This document shows, piece by piece, positions 1-12,865 of a stretch of DNA of 64,000 bases. Within the stretch, counting starts at the first letter, position 1; each line of letters starts with the position of its first letter. The notes below the pieces were generated by a model. It had not been told where the DNA came from and made no database searches. It worked only from the letters and a program-made list of their open reading frames with translations. Source of the DNA: Deinococcus seoulensis (GTDB lineage: Bacteria > Deinococcota > Deinococci > Deinococcales > Deinococcaceae); assembly GCF_014648115.1 (NCBI RefSeq), contig NZ_BMQM01000004.1, positions 62,001-126,000 on the forward strand. The letters are read 5' to 3'. A program made the position numbers and the translations under genes.

Positions 1-54
1 CCGGCAATCCGGTGAAGTTCCGGATTGTTGGCGAAACAAACGGAATCCGCATAA
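1..54 (+). repeat. Truncated copy (3' part) of the 135-bp structured repeat
   Basis: The window opens inside a copy of the dispersed element described in the findings. Visible are the second hairpin with arms CAATCCGG and CCGGATTG, the CGAAACAAACGGAATCCG block and a slightly diverged terminus (CGCATA rather than CGTAT). The 5' part lies outside the window. Confidence 0.8.
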
Positions 55-112
55 CCCCTTCAGGACTGCACCCCAGGCTGCACCTGCCGGGTCGCCGTGT
101 GCGGCCCGGTTT

Positions 113-118
113 TACACT
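113..118 (+). promoter_or_regulatory. Leaderless-type -10 element (TACACT)
   Basis: TACACT lies 6 nt before the ATG at 125, the spacing expected if transcription begins at the start codon. No Shine-Dalgarno sequence is present. Confidence 0.65.
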
Positions 119-124
119 GAGGGC

Positions 125-892
125 ATGAAGCGCGCAGCGGACTGGACGTTCAGTTATCCGGCGACGATGGGGGGCCGTCTGTCAGGGCGGGGTCTGGCCC
201 GGCTGCGGCTGGCGCTGGGACTGCTGTTCCCGCCGCTGCGCTGGCCCCTGCGGCGCGTGGCGGACCTGCCTGCCCCGCTGCGCGGCGTGGCGTGGCCTGC
301 GGGCGTGACCCCGCTGGGCGTGTACCGCGACCGGGCGGGTGGGACGTTCGTGCGCCTGCGCGGCCCGGCTGACCCGCACGGGCAGGCGCGGGCGCTGACC
401 GGCCTCCGCGCCGCGCTGCTGGCGGCCGGGTGCCCGCCCGTGCCGACGGGTGCCGTGGGTTTCGGCGTGCCTGCGGACCTGTTCGGGGTGGGGGAGGAGT
501 CCCTGCTGCTCGTGGTCGGCGCCCAGGTCGGCACGCTGGAGCTGCCGCTGCTGCCCCGGTCGGGGCATGCGGCCGCAGAGCCGGGCCTGAACCTGGGCGC
601 CCTGCCCGGCGTGTCCTGGTCGGAACCGCAGGGCGCGCCGCATGCCCTGTTGCCGCCGGGCACGGACATCCGCGCGGCATTCACGCACTGGGTGGCGCAG
701 GCGGCCGCGCAGGGCTGGGCGGCGCAGCCCCCACTGTTCGGTGCCGCGCAGGCCTTCACGCTCCTGACGAACGGCGAGCGGGCCGTGACCCTGAGTGCCG
801 CGCAGGTCAGCGAGGTGCCCCTGGTGTGGGCGGCCGCGCTGGAAGGCGACCTGTGGAGTCATCTGCGGCGGCGCGCGGCTGCGCGTCAGTAG
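125..892 (+). CDS. Hypothetical protein
   Basis: A 255-residue protein that I do not recognise. The N-terminal third is Arg/Leu/Pro-rich with no clear signal peptide or membrane helix. The C-terminal part (about 190-255) looks like a small alpha/beta domain ending in an Arg-rich tail (HLRRRAAARQ). The ATG is chosen because a TACACT -10 box precedes it by 6 nt, a leaderless arrangement repeated throughout the window. It ends 7 nt before the stop codon of the convergent gene at 900-1577. Codon use is the same GC-rich pattern as its neighbours, so it is probably a native lineage-restricted gene. Function is unknown. Confidence 0.7.
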   Translation: MKRAADWTFSYPATMGGRLSGRGLARLRLALGLLFPPLRWPLRRVADLPAPLRGVAWPAGVTPLGVYRDRAGGTFVRLRGPADPHGQARALTGLRAALLAAGCPPVPTGAVGFGVPADLFGVGEESLLLVVGAQVGTLELPLLPRSGHAAAEPGLNLGALPGVSWSEPQGAPHALLPPGTDIRAAFTHWVAQAAAQGWAAQPPLFGAAQAFTLLTNGERAVTLSAAQVSEVPLVWAAALEGDLWSHLRRRAAARQ

Positions 893-899
893 GAACGGG

Positions 900-1577
900 T
901 CAGAATTCGCCGTCGGCACTGAAGACCGGGCTGTTCAGGATGGCGTACCCCGTGGCGGTCGCGGCGTCCCCGCGTGTGCCCAGCGTGCCCATGATCGCCT
1001 TCCCGAGCGCCTCGTAGCGGTCCACGCTGGCCTTCCAGTCGGCCGGGTCGAACCGCACGTAATCCTCGTCGGCGCCGGGCCGGTAGCGGCGCAGCGCCGC
1101 GATGTACGCCGCGTGATCCGCGCGGGCCTGCGTGACCTGCCGTGCGTACAGGGTGCCCGTCTGCCCGCCCAGAGAGCTGCGGGCCAGCGCCGCCAGACTC
1201 CCGATCTGCTCTTCCAGGAACGCGTAGGATCGGGGGACGGCGTGCGCGTACAGGGTGCCGCCCCCGGCACGCGTGCCCGCCAGTTCGCTCTCGATGGCGC
1301 GCATCTCGCGGTACTGCCTTCGCAGCGTGTCGATGCGGGCGCTGAGTTTCGGGTTGCCGGTCAGCGTGCGGCGCAGCGCGGCGGCGCGGCACTCCGCCCA
1401 GTTGTAACTGGCGTTGTCCTGATCGACTTCAGACCACGCGCTGATCGTCAGGGTGGCGTAGGTGCCGCTGTCCACGGCGTTCGCCAGCGCGCAGTTCGCC
1501 GGAGCCTGCGCCCGCGCGGCGCCGGACGCAAGAGTCAGGAACAGGCTCAGCAGGACGGACCGGCGCAGGAGTGTCAT
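900..1577 (-). CDS. Hypothetical secreted protein
   Basis: A 225-residue protein with a classical signal peptide: MTLLRRS, a Leu-rich core (VLLSLFLTLASG) and a likely AARA-Q cleavage site near residue 24. No lipobox cysteine follows, so the mature protein should be exported and soluble. The mature part has two cysteines near the N-terminus (NCAL and ECRA) that could form a disulfide, and many Arg/Tyr-rich helices (RRQYREMRAIESEL). I recognise no domain. The ATG at 1577 is preceded by TACGCT with 5 nt between, so the transcript is probably leaderless. It lies just downstream of the rRNA methyltransferase on the same strand but has its own promoter. Function unknown. Confidence 0.7.
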   Translation of the reverse strand: MTLLRRSVLLSLFLTLASGAARAQAPANCALANAVDSGTYATLTISAWSEVDQDNASYNWAECRAAALRRTLTGNPKLSARIDTLRRQYREMRAIESELAGTRAGGGTLYAHAVPRSYAFLEEQIGSLAALARSSLGGQTGTLYARQVTQARADHAAYIAALRRYRPGADEDYVRFDPADWKASVDRYEALGKAIMGTLGTRGDAATATGYAILNSPVFSADGEF

Positions 1578-1582
1578 ACCCC

Positions 1583-1588
1583 AGCGTA
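1583..1588 (-). promoter_or_regulatory. Leaderless-type -10 element (TACGCT)
   Basis: On the minus strand TACGCT precedes the ATG at 1577 by 5 nt. Confidence 0.55.
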
Positions 1589-1615
1589 CCCGGCCCGGTC
1601 TGCGCTGCCTACCGC

Positions 1616-2929
1616 TTACGCCCGGCGTGCCATCCGCGCGATGAAGAACCCATCGATGCCGCCGTCCGGGACGGTCAGCACGCCCGGTCCCGCCGGGACG
1701 GTGGGCACCTCGACGCCCGTCACGGGCTGCGCCTCGAAGTCCGGGTGGGCGTCCAGGAAGGCCTGCACGACCTGCGGTCCTTCCTGTGGCGTGACCGAGC
1801 ACACCGAGTACACCAGCGTCCCGCCGGGCGGCACGAGCGCCGCCGCGTTCGGCAGCATCCGTGCCTGAAGCGCCGCCATTTCCTGCACGGCGTCCGGCGT
1901 GAGGCGCAACTTGATTTCCGGGTGGCTGCGCAGCGTGCCGCTGCCGGTGCAGGGGGCGTCCAGCAGCACCACGGCCGCCGGTTCCAGGGTCAGGGGTTCG
2001 GTCAGGTCGTGCGTCACGAACTCGGCTTTCAGGCCCAGGCGGCGCAGGTTCCCGCGCGCCGCGTCGTGCTTGCGGGCCACGAGGTCCACGCTGGTGACCT
2101 GCGCGCCGCGCGTGGCGAGCATCGCGGCCTTCACGCCCGCCCCGCCCGCCAGGTCCAGCACGCGCACGCCGCTCACGTCGCCCAGTGCGTCCACGCAGGC
2201 CAGACTGGCCGGGTTGATCGGCTGCGCCTGCCCGTTCTCGTACGCGGCGGTGCGGCGCAGCGGGCGGTCCAGTTCCACGCGGTCCACGCCCTGCACGCCC
2301 GGATGCACCACGCTGCCTTCTTCTTCCAGGGCTCGCACGCCTGCGTCCGACAGGCTCAGCCACAGCGGTTGCGGGCGCAGCAGGTCCGCCATGACCGCGC
2401 CCGCCTGCTCACCGAACGCCGCGCGGTACACCCCGGCCAGCCACCCGGGCAGTTCCGTGCGGGTCTCGTCGGTCGCGTCGGGCAGCGTCACGCGGCGCAG
2501 CACGGCGTTCACCAGCGCGGGCGGTCCCAGCCGTGCCCCGCGGGCGAGGTTCACGTACTCGCTCGCCACGGCGTGCGGCGCGGTGCCCAGGAACAGTTTC
2601 TCGAACGCTCCGGCCATCAGCACGGCCCGCGTTTTCGGGTGCGTCTCGCCCTTGAGCATGGGGGTCAGGGCGCGGTCCAGCGTCAGCGCGTGCCGCAGCG
2701 TGCCGTACACCACGTGCGTCGCCAGTCCCGAATCCCGGCCCGGCAGGCGGGCCTGTTGCAGGGCGTCGTCCAGTGCCGGGGCGGCGAAGGCGTCGCCGTT
2801 CAGGACGCGCAGCAGCACCCGCACCGCCACCTCACGCGCGGGATTGAACGGTCCCGGCCGGTCCTCGCGGGGACCGCGGGACGAGCCGGAAGCAGGGCGG
2901 GCAGAGGGTCGGCGTGGAGCGTCGTTCAC
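1616..2929 (-). CDS. rsmB: RsmB/NOP2/Sun-type 16S rRNA (cytosine-C5) methyltransferase
   Basis: A 437-residue RNA m5C methyltransferase. Residues about 30-160 form the NusB-like RNA-binding domain ([17 protein letters not shown] onward). The Rossmann methyltransferase domain follows, with SAM motif [11 protein letters not shown] near 250, [17 protein letters not shown] (the PC motif of motif IV) and the catalytic-cysteine motif [11 protein letters not shown] near 380. The domain order NusB then Sun fits RsmB (C967 of 16S rRNA in E. coli), though the exact target is inferred. Start: a GTG preceded by TACACT at 6 nt; the reading frame stays open much further upstream but without supporting signals. 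Length matches the usual 430-450. Confidence 0.85.
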   Translation of the reverse strand: MNDAPRRPSARPASGSSRGPREDRPGPFNPAREVAVRVLLRVLNGDAFAAPALDDALQQARLPGRDSGLATHVVYGTLRHALTLDRALTPMLKGETHPKTRAVLMAGAFEKLFLGTAPHAVASEYVNLARGARLGPPALVNAVLRRVTLPDATDETRTELPGWLAGVYRAAFGEQAGAVMADLLRPQPLWLSLSDAGVRALEEEGSVVHPGVQGVDRVELDRPLRRTAAYENGQAQPINPASLACVDALGDVSGVRVLDLAGGAGVKAAMLATRGAQVTSVDLVARKHDAARGNLRRLGLKAEFVTHDLTEPLTLEPAAVVLLDAPCTGSGTLRSHPEIKLRLTPDAVQEMAALQARMLPNAAALVPPGGTLVYSVCSVTPQEGPQVVQAFLDAHPDFEAQPVTGVEVPTVPAGPGVLTVPDGGIDGFFIARMARRA

Positions 2930-2935
2930 CTTGGC

Positions 2936-2941
2936 AGTGTA
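2936..2941 (-). promoter_or_regulatory. Leaderless-type -10 element (TACACT)
   Basis: Minus-strand TACACT ends 6 nt before the GTG start at 2929 and decides that start. Confidence 0.6.
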
Positions 2942-3045
2942 CGCGCCGGAAAGGGGAGGGGGTAGGAAGTGGGGTGTAGGCACTGGAGAGTGATTGGGGT
3001 TGACGGAAGCGGTCAGCCCGCGCACACGTTGTTGACCATCAGCCA

Positions 3046-4275
3046 TCAGCTGGCATTGACCTTCGGTCGGCTGATCAGTGTCCAGATCAGCAGGGCGGTC
3101 AGGACGCCGCCGCTCAGGAGGTAGGGGGCGGCGTGTCCGGCGGTCTGGTACAGGCCGGTGCCGAGCAGGGGGCCGGTCATGCGGCCCAGGGCGAGGGCGC
3201 TGGAGTTCAGTCCGGCGACGGCGCCCTGCTGGTCCTCGGTGACGCTGAGGCTCAGGGCGGCGCTGAGGCTGGGGCTCAGGATGGCGCTGCCGATTCCGAT
3301 GACGGCCAGGGCCAGCGTGATGGGCCAGAAGCTCTGGCCGGTGGGCAGCAGGAACATTCCGGCGGCCATGATCAGCAGCCCGGCGGCGACCAGCGGCGTG
3401 GTCGGAAAGCGTTTGGCGAGGGGGCGGATGGCGCCGCCCTGCACGAGCGCGGCGACCAGTCCGAAGATGGTGAGCATGCCGCCGACGGTACGGGCCGCGC
3501 CTTCGGGGGTGAGGTTCAGGGTGTCCTGCACGTAGAAGCCGATGGTCTGTTCCATGCCGACGCTGGCGAGGGTGCTCAGGGCGCTGATCGCCAGGAACAG
3601 CGGGATGGCTCCCTGGCCCAGCAGCGCGCGGCGGCTGCCGGCGGCGGGTTCGGGTGTTCCGGCGCGGCGTGTTTCGGGCAGGGTGCGCCACGCGACGAGG
3701 GCGGTGATCAGGCCCAGCGCGGTGCTGAAGAAGATGGGCGCGGTGAGGCTGACGGTGCTCAGGAGTGCGCCGATGGCGGGGCCGAACACGACGCCCAGCC
3801 CGAAGGCCGCGCCGATCAGGCCGAGGCTGGCGGCGCGGTCTTCCTTGTCGCTCAGGTCGGCCATCATGGCCTGCGCGGTGGGCAGGGTGGCGCTGGACAG
3901 CACGCCGCCGATCAGGCGGGAGATGACCAGCAGCGCGAACAGGGCGGTGCCGCCCAGCGCGCCCTGCACGCCCAGTTGCGCCAGGATGCCGAACAGGCCG
4001 AAGCTGATGGAAAAGCCCACGAGGCCCAGCAGCAGCACGGGTTTGCGGCCCAGGCGTTCGCTGCGGCTTCCCCAGATGGGGGAGAACACGAACTGCATCA
4101 GGGAGTACCCGGTGGAGAACCAGCCGGTCTGTGTCTCGGTCAGGCCGAGCTGGCGGCCCAGCGGCGCGATGATGGGGAACAGGACGCTGAGGCCCAGCAT
4201 CGCGATGAAGATGGTGAAGAACAGCGTCAGGCGCGTGCGGCCCGTGGCTGCGGGGGGGGTGGGGGAGGCCGACAT
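3046..4275 (-). CDS. MFS transporter, DHA1/TetA-like drug exporter
   Basis: A 409-residue major facilitator with about 12 predicted membrane helices. The signature loop between helices 2 and 3 reads [16 protein letters not shown], and a proline/glycine-rich motif C-like stretch follows ([19 protein letters not shown]), typical of drug:H+ antiporters related to TetA. The first helix starts near residue 16 ([21 protein letters not shown]). The ATG at 4275 is preceded by TATACT at 6 nt, indicating a leaderless transcript. Substrate cannot be told from sequence. It is monocistronic: the next gene downstream on the strand has its own -10 box. Confidence 0.85.
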   Translation of the reverse strand: MSASPTPPAATGRTRLTLFFTIFIAMLGLSVLFPIIAPLGRQLGLTETQTGWFSTGYSLMQFVFSPIWGSRSERLGRKPVLLLGLVGFSISFGLFGILAQLGVQGALGGTALFALLVISRLIGGVLSSATLPTAQAMMADLSDKEDRAASLGLIGAAFGLGVVFGPAIGALLSTVSLTAPIFFSTALGLITALVAWRTLPETRRAGTPEPAAGSRRALLGQGAIPLFLAISALSTLASVGMEQTIGFYVQDTLNLTPEGAARTVGGMLTIFGLVAALVQGGAIRPLAKRFPTTPLVAAGLLIMAAGMFLLPTGQSFWPITLALAVIGIGSAILSPSLSAALSLSVTEDQQGAVAGLNSSALALGRMTGPLLGTGLYQTAGHAAPYLLSGGVLTALLIWTLISRPKVNAS

Positions 4276-4281
4276 GCGCGG

Positions 4282-4287
4282 AGTATA
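4282..4287 (-). promoter_or_regulatory. Leaderless-type -10 element (TATACT)
   Basis: TATACT on the minus strand, 6 nt before the ATG at 4275 of the MFS gene; a perfect match to the best -10 consensus in the window. Confidence 0.7.
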
Positions 4288-4714
4288 CGCCCCGGCCTGA
4301 CCGCTCGGTAAGGACGCCTGTCCGGGCGCGCCGCCCGGGCACGATCAGGCCGGGCACGATCAGGTCTGTGGAACCGCATCCTGCGCATGGGCGCCGCCTG
4401 TCACCCATTCCGGTGGGGGCGGAGTGGCGTGCAGGACTGCCTGCCTGCGGCCCCGTATGTGCCCTGCATGTGAGGGTGGCGGCAGCGCTTTTCTGAAACG
4501 TCCTGTTCCTATGTCCCGTGGCCCGGTCGTGTGGGCCGCGTGGCAGATGAGTGGGGGGATGCGGAACTCTCACGTTTGCCGTATGATCGGGCGATCTTGA
4601 CAGACCGAGGACCGGGACCAGCGGACGCGCACGCGGCATCCGTAAATATTGGACCCGGTACGAAAAGTATGATTTTTATCTGACTGGAACGTTCATTCTT
4701 CCATAATGGGGGCA
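4288..4714. other. Non-coding region upstream of malE
   Basis: No gene is supported here. It holds a 15-bp tandem duplication (unit CGGGCACGATCAGGC/T, 4336-4365) and, from about 4640 to 4710, an unusually AT-rich stretch compared with the rest of the window (includes GATTTTTATC and CATAAT). That stretch lies just upstream of the malE promoter and is where a maltose-responsive regulator would be expected to bind; no clean operator palindrome was seen. Confidence 0.5.
4336..4365. repeat. 15-bp tandem duplication
   Basis: Two adjacent copies of CGGGCACGATCAGG(C/T) differing at the last base only, in non-coding DNA. Confidence 0.7.
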
Positions 4715-4743
4715 TTGCCAGGAAAGCGATCCGGGCTTATACT
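4715..4743 (+). promoter_or_regulatory. Sigma70-type promoter for malEFG
   Basis: TTGCCA (4715-4720), a 17-bp spacer and TATACT (4738-4743) make the best -35/-10 pair in the window. Transcription would begin near 4750, giving a leader of about 137 nt before the malE ATG, in contrast to the leaderless genes around it. Confidence 0.65.
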
Positions 4744-4886
4744 GAAAGGCGAGCAACCAGTGAAAACTCAGCCGACAGGGCTCAGGTCGGCACCCCCGGA
4801 CGCCTCCTCCTGTGGAAGGCAGATGGAATCAGATGTACCCCAATTGGAAGCGGTTCACACAGGACCGCTCATCCGTAAGGAGCCTC

Positions 4887-6068
<1,182 letters not shown>

Positions 6069-6084
6069 GCCTGTAATGCCCGCG

Positions 6085-6123
6085 CTGCCCCGCCGCGTCA
6101 CGCCGGACGGGGCAGTTGCTTTT
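6085..6123 (+). terminator. Intra-operon terminator/attenuator after malE
   Basis: A hairpin with 8-bp arms CTGCCCCG (6085-6092) and CGGGGCAG (6108-6115) followed by TTGCTTTT. It lies between malE and malF, so partial termination or mRNA stabilisation could set the ratio of binding protein to permease. Confidence 0.6.
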
Positions 6124-6171
6124 GCCGGCGCCGCACGGCCCCAACCCCGCACGGTGACCGCCTCGCCCATG

Positions 6172-6216
6172 CACGCTGCACTCAGTCACGTTGCACTCAG
6201 GCACGCTGCATTCAGG
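6172..6216. repeat. Three tandem 15-bp units between malE and malF
   Basis: Three near-identical 15-bp units, CACGYTGCAYTCAGK, run head to tail after the malE hairpin. Non-coding; role unknown. Confidence 0.7.
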
Positions 6217-6370
6217 CCCGCCCGGAGGTTCGTATGGGCAGTCGCTGCACCCTCCGGCCACTCCAGGGTGTAGGCTACCCGGCAACCAGGTCTGCCCCGC
6301 ACCCACCCGCTCTGCCCGCCGCGCGACCGGCGGTTACGCCTGCCCCCCGGCAGCGAGGTCCTTTCAACCC

Positions 6371-7773
6371 ATGACCCACACCATGCACCCACCGCCCCGG
6401 CGGCGGCCTACCGTTCCGCCGCAGGGCACCCAGGGCGTGTTCACCGCGCTGCTGATCCTGGCCGCCCTGATCGGCGTGAGTTTCCTGATCGGCTGGCTGC
6501 TGTCCGGCCTGGCCGCGCAGATCCTGCCCGGCGCCCCCGCGTACACCATCCTGATCTTCACGCTGCTGGCCCTGCTGCTCCTGACCCCCCTGACGTACCG
6601 CCTGTTCCCGTGGATCACCAACTGGTTCTACCTGCTGCCCGCCCTGGTGTTCATCCTGGCGTTCACGGTCCTGCCGGTCGTGCTGACCGTGAACTACGCC
6701 TTCACCAACTACAGCGGCGAGAACAGCGGCAACCCGGACAGCGCCTCGCGCACGCCCGCCACCCTCAGCGCCGACCGCCTGACCGTGACCCTGCCGGAAC
6801 TGACCGGGCAACCCCTGCCGGAGTACCTGAAGTGCGCCGCGCCCACCTGCGCCGGCGGCACTGTCGTGCTGTTCGACGAGGAAGCCAGCGTGCCGTACCG
6901 GCAGAAGATCGCCAGTGTCCGCGCCAATACCGTCACGCTGGCCGCGCCCGTCCCGGACACCGTGGCCGTCGCGCAGGTCACCCGCATCAACCGCTTCGAG
7001 TACGTGGGCCTCGCCAACTTCCGCGAGATCTTCGGGAAGGCCAGCCGCGCCCTGTGGCCCGTGTTCCTGTGGACCGTGGTGTTCGCCTTCTCGACCATCG
7101 TGATCAACTCGCTGGCCGGGCTGATCCTGGGCATCCTGCTGTACAACAAACGCCTGAAGGGCCGCAACGTGTACCGCACGCTGCTGTTCCTGCCGTGGGC
7201 GGTACCCGCCGTGATCAGCGTGCAGATGTGGGTGGCGTTGTTCAACCAGCAGTTCGGGATCGTGAACAAGACCCTGGGACTGCTCGGCATTGCCGCCGTG
7301 CCCTGGCTGGGCGACCCGCTGTGGGCGAAGGTCAGCATCCTGCTCGTGAACCTGTGGCTGGGCTTCCCGTACATGATGACCGCCACCATCAGCGCCCTGA
7401 GCACCATCAACGAGGACCTGTACGAGGCCGCCAGCATCGACGGGGCCAGCCGCTGGCAGCAGATCACCAACATCACGCTGCCGCTGCTGCGCACCTCGTT
7501 CACGCCGATCCTGCTGTCGGGCTTCGCGTTCAACTTCAACAACTTCGGCATCATCTACCTGCTCACGGCGGGCGGCCCGGCCCAGGAAGGCCGTGAAAGT
7601 ACCGCGCAGAGCACCGACATCCTGCTGTCGTGGGGGTACAACACCGCGTTCGTGTCCAGCGGCGGGCAGAACTTCGCGCTGGCCAGCGCCATCGCGCTGA
7701 TCATCTTCTTCCTGACCCTCGCCATCAGCCTCGTGAACTTCCGCGCCGCCGGCGTGTTCGAGGAGGCCCGCAA

Positions 7774-7777
<4 letters not shown>
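6371..7777 (+). CDS. malF: Maltose-type ABC importer permease (MalF)
   Basis: A 468-residue inner-membrane permease. After two N-terminal hydrophobic segments (about 22-75) and a third pair near 85-110, a periplasmic-type domain occupies about 115-215 (corresponding to the MalF P2 loop), then six further helices. The EAA loop that contacts the ATPase reads [20 protein letters not shown] near 351. GAGGT lies 11 nt before the chosen ATG; an open frame further upstream has no signal. The gene overlaps malG by 4 nt (GTGA). No malK is in the window, so the ATPase must be encoded elsewhere, probably a shared MsmX/UgpC-type subunit (inference). Confidence 0.88.
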
Positions 7778-9149
<1,372 letters not shown>

Positions 9150-9150
<1 letters not shown>

Positions 9151-9284
9151 TACGGACTCCGGTTGAATGGTTTGCACAAACCGTTCAACCCGAGCGGAGC
9201 GAGTGGGAGCCGGACGGGTTCCGGGCGTGGAGTTGGCAACTTGGCGCCTTCCCAAGTTGTCAACGAAACAGACGGAATCCGTAT
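9150..9284 (+). repeat. 135-bp structured repeat, complete copy
   Basis: Termini ATACGGACTCCG and CGGAATCCGTAT are inverted. Hairpin 1 pairs GTTGAATGGTTT with AAACCGTTCAAC; hairpin 2 pairs CAACTTGG with CCAAGTTG. Lies immediately 3' of malG and would be part of its mRNA. Confidence 0.85.
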
Positions 9285-9301
9285 AACTTCATCCTCCACG
9301 T

Positions 9302-9339
9302 AAAAAGGCCCCCAGCTTGATCGGCTGGGGGCCTTCTTC
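9302..9339. terminator. Bidirectional terminator between malG and pckA
   Basis: A 10-bp GC-rich stem (GGCCCCCAGC 9307-9316 with GCTGGGGGCC 9324-9333) flanked by AAAAA on the left and TTCTTC on the right. It lies 12 nt past the pckA stop on the minus strand and downstream of malG on the plus strand. Confidence 0.85.
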
Positions 9340-9350
9340 GGTGTGCGGGT

Positions 9351-10949
<1,599 letters not shown>

Positions 10950-11474
10950 GGGCGGTCCTCCTCTGGCTGGGCAGGTGGGAAGCGGGGCGGCAGGCAGCGG
11001 ATCGGGCGGGGGGCGCGTGGGGCCGGGTGGGCGCGCGCGTCCTGAACGTGCCCGCAGGAGCGGCGGCGCACTAAGGGTCGAGTTGGTGTGTTGTCCTACA
11101 GTGGAATCTTCGCCTGGGAAACGGTTCCAGTCAAACCTTTTGGGTGTCACGCCTGAGGGAACAACATACACTAATGTCCGAGCGCTCTGGACGGAACGCT
11201 GCCCGCCTGCCTCCTGCCACCAGCATCCACCCCCGACTTACAGTGCCGTTACAGCCAGCCCCCTCCCACCACGCACATGACAGGTCCAGCCCAGCCGGAC
11301 AGCCACGCTCCAGCGAAAGACCCCAGCGAAAGACCCCAGCGAAGTGCCCTAGCGAAGGGCCCCAGCAAAGGGCCACGACGAAAGCAGGAGGCGAACCCCG
11401 AACCCGGGGTGCCTCCTGCCACTGCTGCCCCCACTCTCCGGCCGTGCAGACCGGAGGGGAGCTGGGTACGTCAA
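10950..11474. other. Non-coding region between pckA and the LEA-like gene
   Basis: About 525 bp without a supportable gene. Nearest pckA is a weak minus-strand promoter candidate (TTGACT, 17-bp spacer, GAAGAT, around 11110-11135). From 11311 to 11375 run five tandem 13-bp units. The rest is low-complexity C-rich sequence, including a GAACCCGGGGT-type partial palindrome near 11400. Confidence 0.5.
11311..11375. repeat. Five tandem 13-bp units
   Basis: Units of 13 bp beginning CAGCGAAAGACCC; the first two are identical, the next three carry 2-4 changes, and a decayed sixth may follow. Because 13 is not a multiple of 3 and all frames change, this is not coding sequence. Confidence 0.8.
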
Positions 11475-12623
11475 TCAGTTGGTGGGTTTGGTATCGCCCG
11501 CAGGCTTGCCGGACTCGGCCGCCGTGCGCGCCGCTGCCGGTGCGTCGGGGGCGACCGCGCCGCCCGCACTGCTGCCGGTCGTGGCGGCCTGGGTGGTCTG
11601 CGCCGCGCCGGGCGCCGGGGTCACCTTGGGTTCCTCGATACGCTCCAGCCACGCCGTGCCGATCAGGTTCCGGGCGTTGCGGCCCGCCTGCCGCAGAGAC
11701 TGCGCCGCCTCGGGGCTCATGCCCTCCACGGCACTCAGGATGCCCTGACGGGCCGCCGGAACGCGGGCCAGCACCACCGCGCCCGTCCCGATCAGGGCCA
11801 GGGCCGTCAGGCCACCGGCGGGACTGCCGCTGCGGTCATCACGGCGGGCCTGTTTCGCCTGTTTCTCCAGCACTTTCAGTTCACGGGCCAGTTCCTTCTG
11901 AAGCGGCGCGACCTTCCGGTCGACGGCCTTCTGGAGTTTCGCGGGGTTCAGGGTCTTGCGACCGGCAGCCAGCTCGCGTTCCGCGTCACGGCGCGCCTGC
12001 TTCAGGGTGCGTTCCATGCGGCGCTGACGGGTCTGCGCGCCGTCCGCGACCTCATGCAGGGTGCTGCTCACGCGGTCGTGCACGGTCGCCAACAGTTCCT
12101 TCCCGGCGCCCTGCGCGTCCGCCAGGGTATCCCCGGCCGTGTGCTGCGCGGCGCTCAGCAGGCGCCCCGCCTTCCGGCGGCCCTGTTTCGTGACCGTCTG
12201 CGTACTCTCGGCCAGCGTGCCTGCCAGCACCCCGGCGCGTTCCTGCGCGGTGCCTGCCAGTTCCCCGGCCGTGCCCGCCAGCCCACCGGCGACCGTGGCG
12301 ACCTCGTCCAGCACGCTGCTCAGCAGGCTGGACGCGCGGGGCACGCCTTCCTCGCGGATCAGTTGCGCGGCGCTCTGGCCACGGCGGGCGGCCTCGTGGG
12401 CCAGCCCCTGCGAGAGCTCCTGCGCCTGCGCCAGTCCCTGGGTCAGTCCCTGCGCCAGGGTGGGTTTCACGGTGTCCTGAAGGGTGTGCTGCGCGCCGCT
12501 CCACACGTCACGGCTGCCCGTGACCAGGGCGCGGCGGGTGTCCTTGTTCAGTGCCAGGGCCGCGAGGCCACCCAGCATCAGCAGGCTGCGTTTGCTGACG
12601 CCGCCGTTCATTTCGTTACTCAT
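11475..12623 (-). CDS. Ala-rich, LEA/apolipoprotein-like helical protein
   Basis: A 382-residue protein, very rich in Ala, Gln, Arg and Thr. After a short hydrophobic N-terminal segment (LLMLGGLAALAL, about 14-25), residues 50-270 consist of amphipathic helical stretches without Pro (SQGLAHEAARRGQSAAQLI, RRDAERELAAGRKTL), followed by a second hydrophobic segment (GGLTALALIGTGAVVLA, about 275-292) and an Ala/Thr/Pro-rich tail. This layout resembles YtxH-like and LEA/apolipophorin-like stress proteins; a role in envelope or desiccation protection is inference. AAGGAG lies 7 nt before the ATG. Monocistronic, with a long intergenic region on each side. Confidence 0.65.
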   Translation of the reverse strand: MSNEMNGGVSKRSLLMLGGLAALALNKDTRRALVTGSRDVWSGAQHTLQDTVKPTLAQGLTQGLAQAQELSQGLAHEAARRGQSAAQLIREEGVPRASSLLSSVLDEVATVAGGLAGTAGELAGTAQERAGVLAGTLAESTQTVTKQGRRKAGRLLSAAQHTAGDTLADAQGAGKELLATVHDRVSSTLHEVADGAQTRQRRMERTLKQARRDAERELAAGRKTLNPAKLQKAVDRKVAPLQKELARELKVLEKQAKQARRDDRSGSPAGGLTALALIGTGAVVLARVPAARQGILSAVEGMSPEAAQSLRQAGRNARNLIGTAWLERIEEPKVTPAPGAAQTTQAATTGSSAGGAVAPDAPAAARTAAESGKPAGDTKPTN

Positions 12624-12852
12624 GACTTGCTCCTTTGAACTTCACCCGCTTGAGTGGGCGGCCCGGCCCACCGTGAGCCCGCAACCTGCCCGGAGTGAAC
12701 CGGTTGAGCGCATTCTCGCTCCGCACCCACAGCCGAACGTGGGGGCAATGTAATGAGGATTTCATGTTCAGCACCCCCGCCAGACATCTGCCCGCCCTGA
12801 ACGCCTCCCCTGAAACCTGCCGCTGACCCCGCTTGCCCGGCGGGGCAGACGC

Positions 12853-12858
12853 TAGACT
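12853..12858 (+). promoter_or_regulatory. Leaderless-type -10 element of recN (TAGACT)
   Basis: TAGACT precedes the GTG start at 12866 by 7 nt. No palindromic DdrO-type damage-response motif was found in the 240-bp upstream region. Confidence 0.65.
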
Positions 12859-12865
12859 GGCGGGC

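Noticed and set aside
900..2363. Long open frame covering the C-terminal part of the RsmB-like gene and the secreted protein
   Set aside because: Only the part from 1577 has a signal peptide and a -10 box; the rest lies out of frame over the RNA methyltransferase and has Arg/Gly-rich shadow composition.
3133..4311. 392-residue open frame antisense to the MFS gene
   Set aside because: Gly/Gln/Ala-rich low-complexity product with no motif, exactly opposite a gene with clear MFS signatures; a typical high-GC antisense artefact. Many similar frames across the window were discarded for the same reason.
4597..4602. TTGACA upstream of malE
   Set aside because: No -10 hexamer at 15-19 bp; the TTGCCA/TATACT pair at 4715-4743 is far better.
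11131..11652. Open frame across the 13-bp repeats upstream of pckA
   Set aside because: The 13-bp unit shifts frame each time and the region overlaps the end of a well-supported gene; composition is that of a shadow.
12624..12865. Damage-response (DdrO/RDRM) operator upstream of recN
   Set aside because: No 17-bp AT-rich palindrome of that type was found; only the leaderless -10 box is supported.
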